DNA of 64,000 nt, from positions 34,140 to 98,139 of the forward strand of contig JAUXWZ010000055.1 of assembly GCA_030684835.1 (NCBI GenBank). The letters are read 5' to 3'. Below the pieces are notes generated by a model, which was not told the DNA's origin, ran no database searches, and saw only the letters and a list, made by a program, of their open reading frames with translations. Shown here in pieces: positions 38,041 to 44,659 of this stretch. The first letter of the stretch is position 1, and each line of letters starts with the position of its first letter. This DNA is from Beijerinckiaceae bacterium (lineage in GTDB: Bacteria > Pseudomonadota > Alphaproteobacteria > Rhizobiales > Beijerinckiaceae). A program made the position numbers and the translations under genes.

Positions 38041-39000
38041 ATGGAACGCGGATCAGACAAGGCGATGGCGAAAGCTGCGCGCGTTGCGGGCGTGCCCGTC
38101 TTCACGCTTTATGGCGAGGCCGAGACCGCAGCTGATGTCGAGTTTCTCCACATCGAGCCGATCAGCGCGCGCGGTGAACTTCTGGGGTGGGAAATCGACC
38201 GCCACACGCATCGCGGGCTGTTTCAGGCAGTGTTCCTGTTCGACAAGCCGGCGCGGGCGGTATTGGACAATCAGGTCGCGGAGGCCGTGGCTCCATGCGC
38301 CATCCTCGTGCCCTCGCGCGTTGTGCATGCGTTCAATTTTCAGCCCGGGACCGAGGGCTATGTGCTCACAATGGCCGCAGGTTGGGCCGCAGGTTGGGCG
38401 GCAGGCTGGGCGGGGCCAAAGTCTGTGCAGCGTGCGAGCGGCTTGTTCGATGGACTTATGGATGAGCCCATGATCATCAGCCTTGAGGACGACGCACAAT
38501 CCTGCAGAGCGCTTCTCGATCAGCTGTTTCGTGAAACGCGCGACCGGCGCGCGGGATATGGCTTTGCCAGCGAATGGCTATCGGCCTGCGTGCTGATGAT
38601 GCTTGCGCGTCGGCGCATGGGGGCCGGCGGCGCGATCCGTGGCGATGATCCCCACACGCAAGTTTTTGCGCGGTTTCGGTCCATGGTGGAGGATCATTAT
38701 ATCGAGCACTGGCCCGTGTCGCGCTATGCGCAGGCGCTGGCGACGAGCGAAAGTCGGCTCGACCGTATCTGTCGGACGTTTGCAGGCCATTCCGCGTTCG
38801 AAGTGGTGCAGAACAGGGTTCTGCTGGAGGCGCGCCGCAGACTTGTACACGTAGGCGCCCCGGTTACAGCTCTGGCCTACGAGCTGGGATTCGAGGACCC
38901 GGCGTATTTTTGCCGTTTCTTCAAACGCCACACGGGCGCGACGCCGACTCAGTGGCGGCTTGCCCAAAGGGAACGGCTCGCGGGCGCGATTCCCATCTGA
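38041..39000 (+). CDS. AraC-family transcriptional regulator (PobR-like)
   Basis: A 319-residue regulator. The N-terminal cupin-like sensor begins VAGVPVFTLYGEAE, the opening seen in PobR-type activators of aromatic-acid catabolism, and contains WEIDRHTHRGLFQAVFLF. The C-terminal double helix-turn-helix (about 215-310) contains RYAQALATSESRLDRICRTFAG and ALAYELGFEDPAYFCRFFKRHTGATPTQWR, the AraC signature. In the sensor a 12-base tandem repeat adds Ala-Ala-Gly-Trp units (about residues 112-123). It is divergent from the P450 gene, its likely target. GGAGGG lies just upstream of the ATG. Confidence 0.92.
   Translation: MERGSDKAMAKAARVAGVPVFTLYGEAETAADVEFLHIEPISARGELLGWEIDRHTHRGLFQAVFLFDKPARAVLDNQVAEAVAPCAILVPSRVVHAFNFQPGTEGYVLTMAAGWAAGWAAGWAGPKSVQRASGLFDGLMDEPMIISLEDDAQSCRALLDQLFRETRDRRAGYGFASEWLSACVLMMLARRRMGAGGAIRGDDPHTQVFARFRSMVEDHYIEHWPVSRYAQALATSESRLDRICRTFAGHSAFEVVQNRVLLEARRRLVHVGAPVTALAYELGFEDPAYFCRFFKRHTGATPTQWRLAQRERLAGAIPI
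38374..38409 (+). repeat. In-frame 12-base tandem repeat in the AraC sensor domain
   Basis: Three consecutive units of GCCGCAGGTTGG: the first two are identical and the third differs at two wobble positions. They encode Ala-Ala-Gly-Trp three times within the cupin-like domain, in a place where homologues normally have no such repeat. Loss or gain of a unit keeps the frame. Confidence 0.85.
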
Positions 39001-39131
39001 ATGGCCTCGCTTACACAAAATTGCCCGTTTTGGGGTCGACATGACGTCGGCGGGCCCGTCCATCCCGCCCGGTTAACGGACCGTCAACCATGTCCTGCTG
39101 AATTCAGCAGACTTGTTGGAGTGGTTTTGCG

Positions 39132-39935
39132 TTGAGTTACCTGCACCCGCCGCCGTCGCCGAACCTGCCTGTCGTGGTCCAGAAGGATCTTGGCGGGCTC
39201 GTCTCCGAATATCGGGCGGTCACAGAGCTGTATCGTCAGCAGAACAGGGAAGTGCGGCTGCATGAGTGCCGCTCTGCCTGCACGCTCGCGCTGAGCCTGC
39301 CGAACGTGTGCGTCTATCCAACAAGCGTGCTGCGCTTTCACTCGGCCTATCATCGCGATACGAAACAGGTGGATCAGAGCATTTCGCGCGAATTGCTTTC
39401 GGCGTATCCGGCCGCTGTTCGTGAGCGCCTCGGCAATCATCTCACACGCAATTATCGCTCAATCGGCGGCGCCGAGCTGATCGGCCTAGGCGTGCGCGAT
39501 TGCACGAAACCGCCAAGCGAAACCATGATTGCGCGCGCAAGGCAGGCGCCCGCCGCGACCGTGGTCGCCAGCAATGCTCCGCCCTTGCAGGGGACGCCCG
39601 CTTCTCTCGTGGAAGGCGTAAGGTCGCTATTCGGCTTCGGAACGTCGCAGCCGATCGCGACGATGCCGCCGCAGCGCTCTGTCATGACAGCCGCCTTGCA
39701 GCCGCAGGATTTGCGCGCCATCACGCCGCCCTTGCCGCCGGCGCGGCCTGATGGGTTGGACGAAGGCGTACTGGCCGAGAACACCCAGATTGCGCTAGCG
39801 GACGCGCCGCTACCGCCGCGTCGGCCAGACGCAAGCGCTGAGGACGACGGCGCACCCATCCGCCTGCCGCGCATGATCCTTGGCGCGCAGCCGATTTTGC
39901 CGACGTTCTTTACAGCTTACGCGCCGCTGCGCTGA
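39132..39935 (+). CDS. COG3904-like protein lacking a signal peptide
   Basis: A 267-residue protein. Residues 12-125 match the COG3904-type family: VVVQKDLGGLVSEYRAV, HECRSACTLALSLPNVCVYP, LRFHSAY, and YPAAVRERLG with ELIGLGVRDC. The rest is Pro/Ala-rich and probably disordered. As I know this family, members are exported, but this frame opens only at 39102 and offers TTG at 39132 as its start, with GGAG ten bases upstream and no signal peptide. Either the N-terminus has been lost or the protein is cytosolic. Function unknown. Confidence 0.65.
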   Translation: MSYLHPPPSPNLPVVVQKDLGGLVSEYRAVTELYRQQNREVRLHECRSACTLALSLPNVCVYPTSVLRFHSAYHRDTKQVDQSISRELLSAYPAAVRERLGNHLTRNYRSIGGAELIGLGVRDCTKPPSETMIARARQAPAATVVASNAPPLQGTPASLVEGVRSLFGFGTSQPIATMPPQRSVMTAALQPQDLRAITPPLPPARPDGLDEGVLAENTQIALADAPLPPRRPDASAEDDGAPIRLPRMILGAQPILPTFFTAYAPLR

Positions 39936-39983
39936 ACCTGCTGATCCCTCATTCCTCGCCTTGAAAACCTCTCTCGCGCCGCC

Positions 39984-40008
39984 GGAACGGAGTGCGCACG
40001 GTCGCGTT
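39984..40008 (+). promoter_or_regulatory. Candidate EcfG (general stress sigma) promoter for the BON gene
   Basis: GGAAC, 16 bases, then CGTT, which matches the known EcfG/RpoE2 consensus in both elements. Transcription would begin near 40015, about 48 bases before the BON-protein ATG. Three other stress-type genes in this window have motifs with the same spacer. Confidence 0.65.
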
Positions 40009-40062
40009 GCCAAATTAGGCGCGGGGCCGCTCTGGGGGCGCAATTCAGCGGGAGAGAAGCAG

Positions 40063-41304
40063 ATGGCTCACGAAGAAGACAGACGTTGGCGCGAGCGTAA
40101 TTGGCGCGAGGGAAATGAACGCCGCGAATCTGACGCGAGCAACCGGAGCAATGAACGTTACAGGCGCGACGATGCAGCCAGCAAACGCTTTGGTGAAAAC
40201 CGTGGCGAAGGCATGGATCAAAGCTCGCGTAGCTGGGAAATGTCTGGCGGGCGCAATCGTGACCGCGGCGACTACATGTCCGAAAGCTCAGGGGCCGATC
40301 AGGGCCGCGACCGGGATGATCAACACCGCTGGGGCGAACGTTCGGGGTCCAACTGGGAGCAGACAAGCTGGAGTGATCTTGAGCGCAACCGCGCACGCGA
40401 GCACAGTGGCGATCACGAGCGCCATTATTCAGGCCGCGACATGAACCGTGGCTTTGGTCAGGGCGGGGGTAATGACCATCGTCAGGATCGCGACTTTGGC
40501 GGCTCCATGCGCTCAGGAGATTCCGGCGCAGGGCGTTCGTCACCTTATAGCGGCTCGAGCCGCGGCTCTTCAGGCCGTTCAGGCATGGGCTACGGCGGCG
40601 GACACATGGAGTCGCAAGGCCGAAGCGGCCGCGACCAAGACTATTCCGGCAACCGCTCAGGATATGGCGGAGGCGGCGCCGGAAGCATGGGGCAGGGCTA
40701 CGGATATGGCGGCCCGCGTGACTGGGGCCCCGGCTCGCGTGAGGACGAGCGAGGCTTCTGGGACAAGGCGACCGACGAAGTCTCATCCTGGTTCGGCGAT
40801 GAAGAAGCCGAGCGCCGGCGCGAGATGGATCGCCGTCATACCGGACTGGGTCCACGCAATTATGCGCGCTCGGATACACGCATCAACGAGGATGTGTGTG
40901 ATCGTTTGACGGAACACCCGATGGTCGATGCGTCGGACATCGAAGTGGCCGTCTCGGAGCGCGAGGTGACCCTGTCTGGAACCGTAAGCACGCGCGATGA
41001 GAAACGGCGCGCTGAAGACATCGCTGAAGCGGTGTCAGGGGTTTCCCATGTGCAAAACAATTTGCGCGTGAAGCAACAAGGCGAATCCGCCGCGAAGTCG
41101 ACGCTGGACTCCTTCGCCAAAGCTACGTCTGGCGCTTTTGGGGAACGCGGCGGTTCGACAATGTCGAGCCGTTCAGACCCCGCAACGGGCGCTGCGGGCG
41201 CGGCTTCATCAAACCCCGGCGATACGCCCCCGAAAACCACAACGGGCTCTTCGCCCGGCGTCATGCGTGCAGACCCCAGCACGTCGCCGACGAAGGGTCT
41301 CTAA
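40063..41304 (+). CDS. BON-domain protein with long disordered Arg/Ser/Gly-rich region
   Basis: A 413-residue protein. Residues 1-250 are very hydrophilic and low in complexity (Arg, Ser, Gly, Asp, Tyr), with many RG and SG steps. Next is DKATDEVSSWFGDEEAERRREMD, a segment often found before BON domains in stress proteins. A BON domain (about 275-345, NEDVCDRLTEHPMVDASDIEVAVSERE... VSHVQNNLRV) and a Ser/Thr-rich tail follow. BON domains bind phospholipid membranes. There is no signal peptide. GGGAGAGAAG precedes the ATG. An EcfG-type promoter lies upstream and a terminator downstream. Confidence 0.88.
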   Translation: MAHEEDRRWRERNWREGNERRESDASNRSNERYRRDDAASKRFGENRGEGMDQSSRSWEMSGGRNRDRGDYMSESSGADQGRDRDDQHRWGERSGSNWEQTSWSDLERNRAREHSGDHERHYSGRDMNRGFGQGGGNDHRQDRDFGGSMRSGDSGAGRSSPYSGSSRGSSGRSGMGYGGGHMESQGRSGRDQDYSGNRSGYGGGGAGSMGQGYGYGGPRDWGPGSREDERGFWDKATDEVSSWFGDEEAERRREMDRRHTGLGPRNYARSDTRINEDVCDRLTEHPMVDASDIEVAVSEREVTLSGTVSTRDEKRRAEDIAEAVSGVSHVQNNLRVKQQGESAAKSTLDSFAKATSGAFGERGGSTMSSRSDPATGAAGAASSNPGDTPPKTTTGSSPGVMRADPSTSPTKGL

Positions 41305-41327
41305 ACAGCGCACGCGCGCACAAGTCG

Positions 41328-41355
41328 AGCCCTCTCCTTCGGGAGGGGGCTTTTT
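41328..41355 (+). terminator. Intrinsic terminator after the BON gene
   Basis: A 10-pair stem (AGCCCTCTCC / GGAGGGGGCT, one G-T pair) with a TTCG tetraloop is followed by five T residues. It ends at the stop of the convergent dioxygenase gene. Confidence 0.85.
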
Positions 41356-42251
41356 CATGTGGCGATCTCGCTCTCCCACGCAGCCGTCACCGGCGCCCCA
41401 GCCAGCGTATAGCGACGCATCAGTCGCCTCTCTGCGCGTGGAAAGTCCGTGCGCGCGTGGGTCGAGCACAGATTGTCCCACATCAGGAGATCGCCCGGCC
41501 GCCAGACATGCTGGTACTGGATCGCGGGATCTTCCGTGTAGCCGAACAATTCTTCGAGCAGCGCGTCGCTGTCGGCGTCCGACAAGCCTTCGATGCGATG
41601 GGACATAAGGCGGTTGACGTAAATAGCACGGCGGCCTGTGTCAGGATGGCGCAGAACAATCGGCTGGAAGCAGTGCGGAATCTGCGACAGGGGTCGTTCA
41701 TTCAGCTCGATCCGCCGGTCCTCTTGTTCGTCAAACGCCTGCAGCACGCTGCGGCCTTCGATGCGGTCTTTCAGATGTTGCGGCAGACGCGCGTAGGCTT
41801 CGTACATACTGGCGAAGATGGTGTCGCCGCCGTGGCTCGGCACTTCGATTGAATAAAGAAAACTCGCGCGGTTGGGCTGCGGCGCGTAGCACATGTCGTG
41901 GTGAAACCACATCTCGCCATCCGGCAGCACGCCGATGGGTTTGCCGTTTTCGCGAATGTTTGAGACGAGCATGCTATCTGCGTTGTAGTCGGGGCCCGCT
42001 GTCGCCTCATCCGGCTTGCGGTAGTTTTGCGGCTCGACACGCGCCTTGCGTCCGCCCAATTCGCCAAAGTGCCGGACGAAAGCCCGTTGCTGATTTGCAT
42101 CGAGCGACTGATCGCGAAACAGCAGAACGCAATGGTCCAGCCAAGCCTGCCGGATTGCGGCGACGTCCTGCGCATCAAGTGGGCCGGAGATGTCTGCGCC
42201 CCGGATCTCCGCCGCGATGGCGGGCGAGAGGGGGTGTACCGTGATGGGCAT
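41355..42251 (-). CDS. TauD/TfdA-family 2-oxoglutarate-dependent dioxygenase
   Basis: A 298-residue Fe(II)/2-oxoglutarate oxygenase. The iron-binding facial triad is visible: HxD in MWFHHDMCYAPQPNRASFLY and the distal His in DNLCSTHARTDFPRAERRLMRR, where the Arg residues bind 2-oxoglutarate. Family members release sulfite from taurine, cleave 2,4-D or act on other substrates; no sulfonate transport genes lie nearby, so the substrate is open. GGGAGAAG precedes the ATG. The gene is divergent from the flavoprotein gene at 42362. Confidence 0.92.
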   Translation of the reverse strand: MPITVHPLSPAIAAEIRGADISGPLDAQDVAAIRQAWLDHCVLLFRDQSLDANQQRAFVRHFGELGGRKARVEPQNYRKPDEATAGPDYNADSMLVSNIRENGKPIGVLPDGEMWFHHDMCYAPQPNRASFLYSIEVPSHGGDTIFASMYEAYARLPQHLKDRIEGRSVLQAFDEQEDRRIELNERPLSQIPHCFQPIVLRHPDTGRRAIYVNRLMSHRIEGLSDADSDALLEELFGYTEDPAIQYQHVWRPGDLLMWDNLCSTHARTDFPRAERRLMRRYTLAGAPVTAAWESEIAT

Positions 42252-42361
42252 GGCTTCTCCCGGGGCCGTTTCCTGTTATTCGATACCCAAGTATAAGGGA
42301 CCGCGCGGCGCCCGTCATCCAGACGATGGCGGACGCGGTCCGGGACGGAGACGGCGAGGAT

Positions 42362-43387
42362 ATGCAGTTCGGCATTTTCGACCATCTGGATAACGATCAT
42401 TTGCCATTGGCCGACTTCTTTGAGGAGCGGCTCAAGATCATCGAAATGTACGACAGGTCCGGATTCCACGCCTGGCATGTGGCTGAGCACCATGCAACGA
42501 CGCTTGGCATGGCGCCGTCGCCCAACATCATGCTTGCTGCCGTGGCGCAGCGGACAAGGAATTTGCGGTTTGGACCGATGGTGTATGCGTTGCCGCTTTA
42601 CCATCCTTTGCGGCTTGCAGAAGAAATCGCCATGCTCGACCAAATGTCGCGTGGACGCCTGGAAATCGGATTCGGACGTGGTTCCTCACCAGTGGAAATC
42701 TGCTATTTCGGCGTCGATCCGGCGCAGACCGAAGACCAGTATCGCGTGATGCTGCCGCGCGTTCTGGAGGCGCTGGAGACAGGCGTGATGCGCGTGCCTG
42801 AGCAAGTCGAGCCCTACGCCGAGTTTGCGCTCAAGGTGCAGCCCTACCAGAAGCCTTATCCGCCCGTTTGGTATGGCGTTCACGCAGTCGAGAGCGCGCA
42901 GCGGGCGGCGACGCGCGGATGGAATACGATCAGCCTCGATGCGGCGGAAGAGGCCCGCGAGTGCAACGACGCGTTCCGCGCAACGTTTCGCGACGTGCAT
43001 CGCGCGCGCCCACTGCCTCTGATGGGCTTGGGCCGGTTCGTGATCGTCGCGGAAACTGACGCCAAGGCGGAGGCGATCGCGCGGCGCGCGTATCCGCACT
43101 GGCATCAGGGTTTCACGCACCTGTTCCGTCGGCTGGGGCGGACGAACCGCCATCCTCGACCCGATAATTGGGACATGCTCCATGGGCAGGGAAAAGGCGT
43201 GGCCGGGTCACCTGCTACAGTTGCCGCGTTCTTGTCAGACCAATTGACGCAGTCGCGCAGCAATTATTGCGTTGCGCAGATCGCGTTCGGCGATCAGACA
43301 TTCGATGAGTTGAGCACGTCCGTCGATCTTTTTGCGCGCGAAGTGATGCCGCATCTGCGATCCATCAATCACGAACTTGCAGCTTGA
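42362..43387 (+). CDS. LLM-class flavin-dependent oxidoreductase (luciferase-like)
   Basis: A 341-residue TIM-barrel flavoprotein of the bacterial luciferase superfamily. It begins MQFGIFDHLDND and has FHAWHVAEHHATTLGMAPSPNIMLAAVAQRT and LRLAEEIAMLDQMSRGRLEIGFGRG, the conserved LLM segment. Such enzymes are FMNH2- or F420-dependent monooxygenases. The start at 42362 has CGAGGAT just upstream; the frame is open to 42326. Its divergence from the TauD-like gene suggests a shared regulatory region, but no substrate link is evident. Confidence 0.88.
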   Translation: MQFGIFDHLDNDHLPLADFFEERLKIIEMYDRSGFHAWHVAEHHATTLGMAPSPNIMLAAVAQRTRNLRFGPMVYALPLYHPLRLAEEIAMLDQMSRGRLEIGFGRGSSPVEICYFGVDPAQTEDQYRVMLPRVLEALETGVMRVPEQVEPYAEFALKVQPYQKPYPPVWYGVHAVESAQRAATRGWNTISLDAAEEARECNDAFRATFRDVHRARPLPLMGLGRFVIVAETDAKAEAIARRAYPHWHQGFTHLFRRLGRTNRHPRPDNWDMLHGQGKGVAGSPATVAAFLSDQLTQSRSNYCVAQIAFGDQTFDELSTSVDLFAREVMPHLRSINHELAA

Positions 43388-43396
43388 GGTCGCTTC

Positions 43397-43750
43397 ATGG
43401 AAGGCGCTGACAATCAGTGGATCGGGCTCGGCTCGGTCTTTCTCCTCGGCTTGATGGTGATCTCGCCGTTTGTTTTCACCTGGAAATATTGCGACAGGCC
43501 TGAGGCCTATCTCAAGCGGTGTCTACGTACGACCATCACCAGCGCCATCGTAATTGCGGTGAGCGCCGTGCTGCTGCTGCTTTTTTTCGCGTCTCATTTT
43601 CCAGACGGCGCCGTGTTGGCGAAGGTAAAAGATACTGCGGGGCAGGGCCTCATCGCAGCGGTCATGGCGCCGCTTTTCGGAACGGACTTCCTGATGCGCA
43701 TGAAACTAAAATACAGGTGGCATAAGGTTAAAGGCAGCACCGAAGTGTGA
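43397..43750 (+). CDS. Small membrane protein of unknown function
   Basis: A 117-residue protein with two clear transmembrane helices (WIGLGSVFLLGLMVISPFVF and SAIVIAVSAVLLLLFFASHF), a third weaker segment (GLIAAVMAPLFGTDFLM) and a basic C-terminus. I do not recognise the family. It follows the flavoprotein gene by 9 bases, with GAGG before the ATG, so it is probably translated from the same message. Confidence 0.7.
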   Translation: MEGADNQWIGLGSVFLLGLMVISPFVFTWKYCDRPEAYLKRCLRTTITSAIVIAVSAVLLLLFFASHFPDGAVLAKVKDTAGQGLIAAVMAPLFGTDFLMRMKLKYRWHKVKGSTEV

Positions 43751-43754
43751 GTCA

Positions 43755-43785
43755 CAAAAAAGCTCCCCCTCTCGCGAGGGGGAGC
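43755..43785 (-). terminator. Intrinsic terminator for the leftward PRC-barrel gene
   Basis: A perfect 10-pair stem (GCTCCCCCTC / GAGGGGGAGC) with a 4-base loop. On the minus strand it is followed by six or seven T residues (A tract at 43755-43761), 22 bases past the PRC-barrel stop. It also sits just after the convergent membrane-protein gene. Confidence 0.88.
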
Positions 43786-43807
43786 CATGCCGACCGCTTA
43801 GAAGCGA

Positions 43808-44542
43808 TTAGCGATTGGTGGCAGGAGTGTTCGGTGAAGCGGCGCCACGCGGTGCGCTTGCATCCCAGTTAAACTCCGGCGCGTTTTCCAACTCAGCCTT
43901 CGTAACGCCCCTCAGCAGGATGCGCTCGGGCTTCCACGGCCCATCGGCCCGGGCCATTTGCTGATTCGGAGTCGTCGTCGTCGTTGTTGTGGTCGTGCCG
44001 CGCTGAGCGGCCAGCTGCTCGCGGCTCATCTGATCCGCACGCTGCGCCGTGGCGCGCTGGCGATCTTGATCGGTGGCGGCTGCAGTGTTGTTCGGAACTG
44101 CGCCTGTGGTCATGCCATCACGATTGGTCGTGGTGGTGGCCGTGCCTGTAGCGCCGGTGGTCGTGCCCGTCGCGCCGGTCGTGCCCGTCGCCCCAGCCAT
44201 GTTGTTCTGCGCCGTCATGTCGAGAGCCTCGAAGGGAATCGCGACATTTTTCTGACCGATGCCGAGGAAGCCGCCAACGCCCACAACGACGGCGACGATG
44301 TTGCCGCGGCTGTCGAGTAGAATGTCGTCGATATCGCCAACGCGCTGGTTGTCGGCCGTATAGATATCAGCCGAGCGCAAATCAGCCGCGCGGATCTGTC
44401 CGGCTGCAGGCATAGCGAGGAACTTGCCAGCCATCTGGCCCTGCTGGACATTCTGCGGCGTGGCCTTCTGGGTTGCGGTCTGCGCAAGAGCGACCGACGG
44501 GATAGCTGCGACACAGGTCGCGAGAAGAAGATTGCGAAGCAT
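43808..44542 (-). CDS. PRC-barrel domain exported protein with Thr-rich low-complexity region
   Basis: A 244-residue protein with a signal peptide (MLRNLLLATCVAAIPSVALAQ). A PRC-barrel domain follows (about 48-110, IRAADLRSADIYTADNQRVGD and GNIVAVVVGVGGFLGIGQ), then a long Thr/Ala/Gly-rich stretch (about 112-200) with degenerate repeats and nine consecutive Thr. The tail, WKPERILLRGVTKAELENAPEF, is a segment common in rhizobial PRC-barrel proteins. PRC-barrels are small beta-barrels whose role here is unknown. A candidate EcfG promoter lies about 80 bases upstream, and GGAG precedes the ATG. Confidence 0.87.
   Translation of the reverse strand: MLRNLLLATCVAAIPSVALAQTATQKATPQNVQQGQMAGKFLAMPAAGQIRAADLRSADIYTADNQRVGDIDDILLDSRGNIVAVVVGVGGFLGIGQKNVAIPFEALDMTAQNNMAGATGTTGATGTTTGATGTATTTTNRDGMTTGAVPNNTAAATDQDRQRATAQRADQMSREQLAAQRGTTTTTTTTTPNQQMARADGPWKPERILLRGVTKAELENAPEFNWDASAPRGAASPNTPATNR
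43970..43996 (-). repeat. Trinucleotide run encoding nine threonines
   Basis: Nine consecutive Thr codons in the PRC-barrel gene, mostly ACG with ACA, ACC and ACT. It is a short impure microsatellite that could change length without shifting the frame. Confidence 0.8.
44126..44199 (-). repeat. Degenerate Ala-Gly-Thr repeat in the PRC-barrel gene
   Basis: A run coding for AGATGTTGATGTTTGATG and similar, with repeats of Gly-Ala-Thr-Gly-Thr-Thr of slightly varying length. The DNA repeats imperfectly with a period of about 18-21 bases. Confidence 0.7.
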
Positions 44543-44621
44543 ATGTTTTCTCCGTGAAAGTCATTGGTAGCCCCAGGCGCGCGAGGCGCGCCCGGTCGCC
44601 CAATTGGCTGGCTGCATATTC

Positions 44622-44646
44622 AACGGCCAGGTACGGAGAAGGTTCA
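44622..44646 (-). promoter_or_regulatory. Candidate EcfG-type promoter for the PRC-barrel gene
   Basis: On the minus strand the sequence is TGAAC, 16 bases, CGTT. The -10 element is perfect and the -35 element differs from GGAAC at one base. The expected start of transcription is about 70 bases before the ATG. The spacer equals that of the other candidates in this window. Confidence 0.5.
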
Positions 44647-44659
44647 CGCGAAACCGGCT

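Noticed and set aside
39073..39087. TTAA-N7-TCAA, a near match to a CtrA binding site before 39132
   Set aside because: Only seven of eight positions match, such sites are expected by chance, and nothing in the downstream gene links it to the cell cycle.
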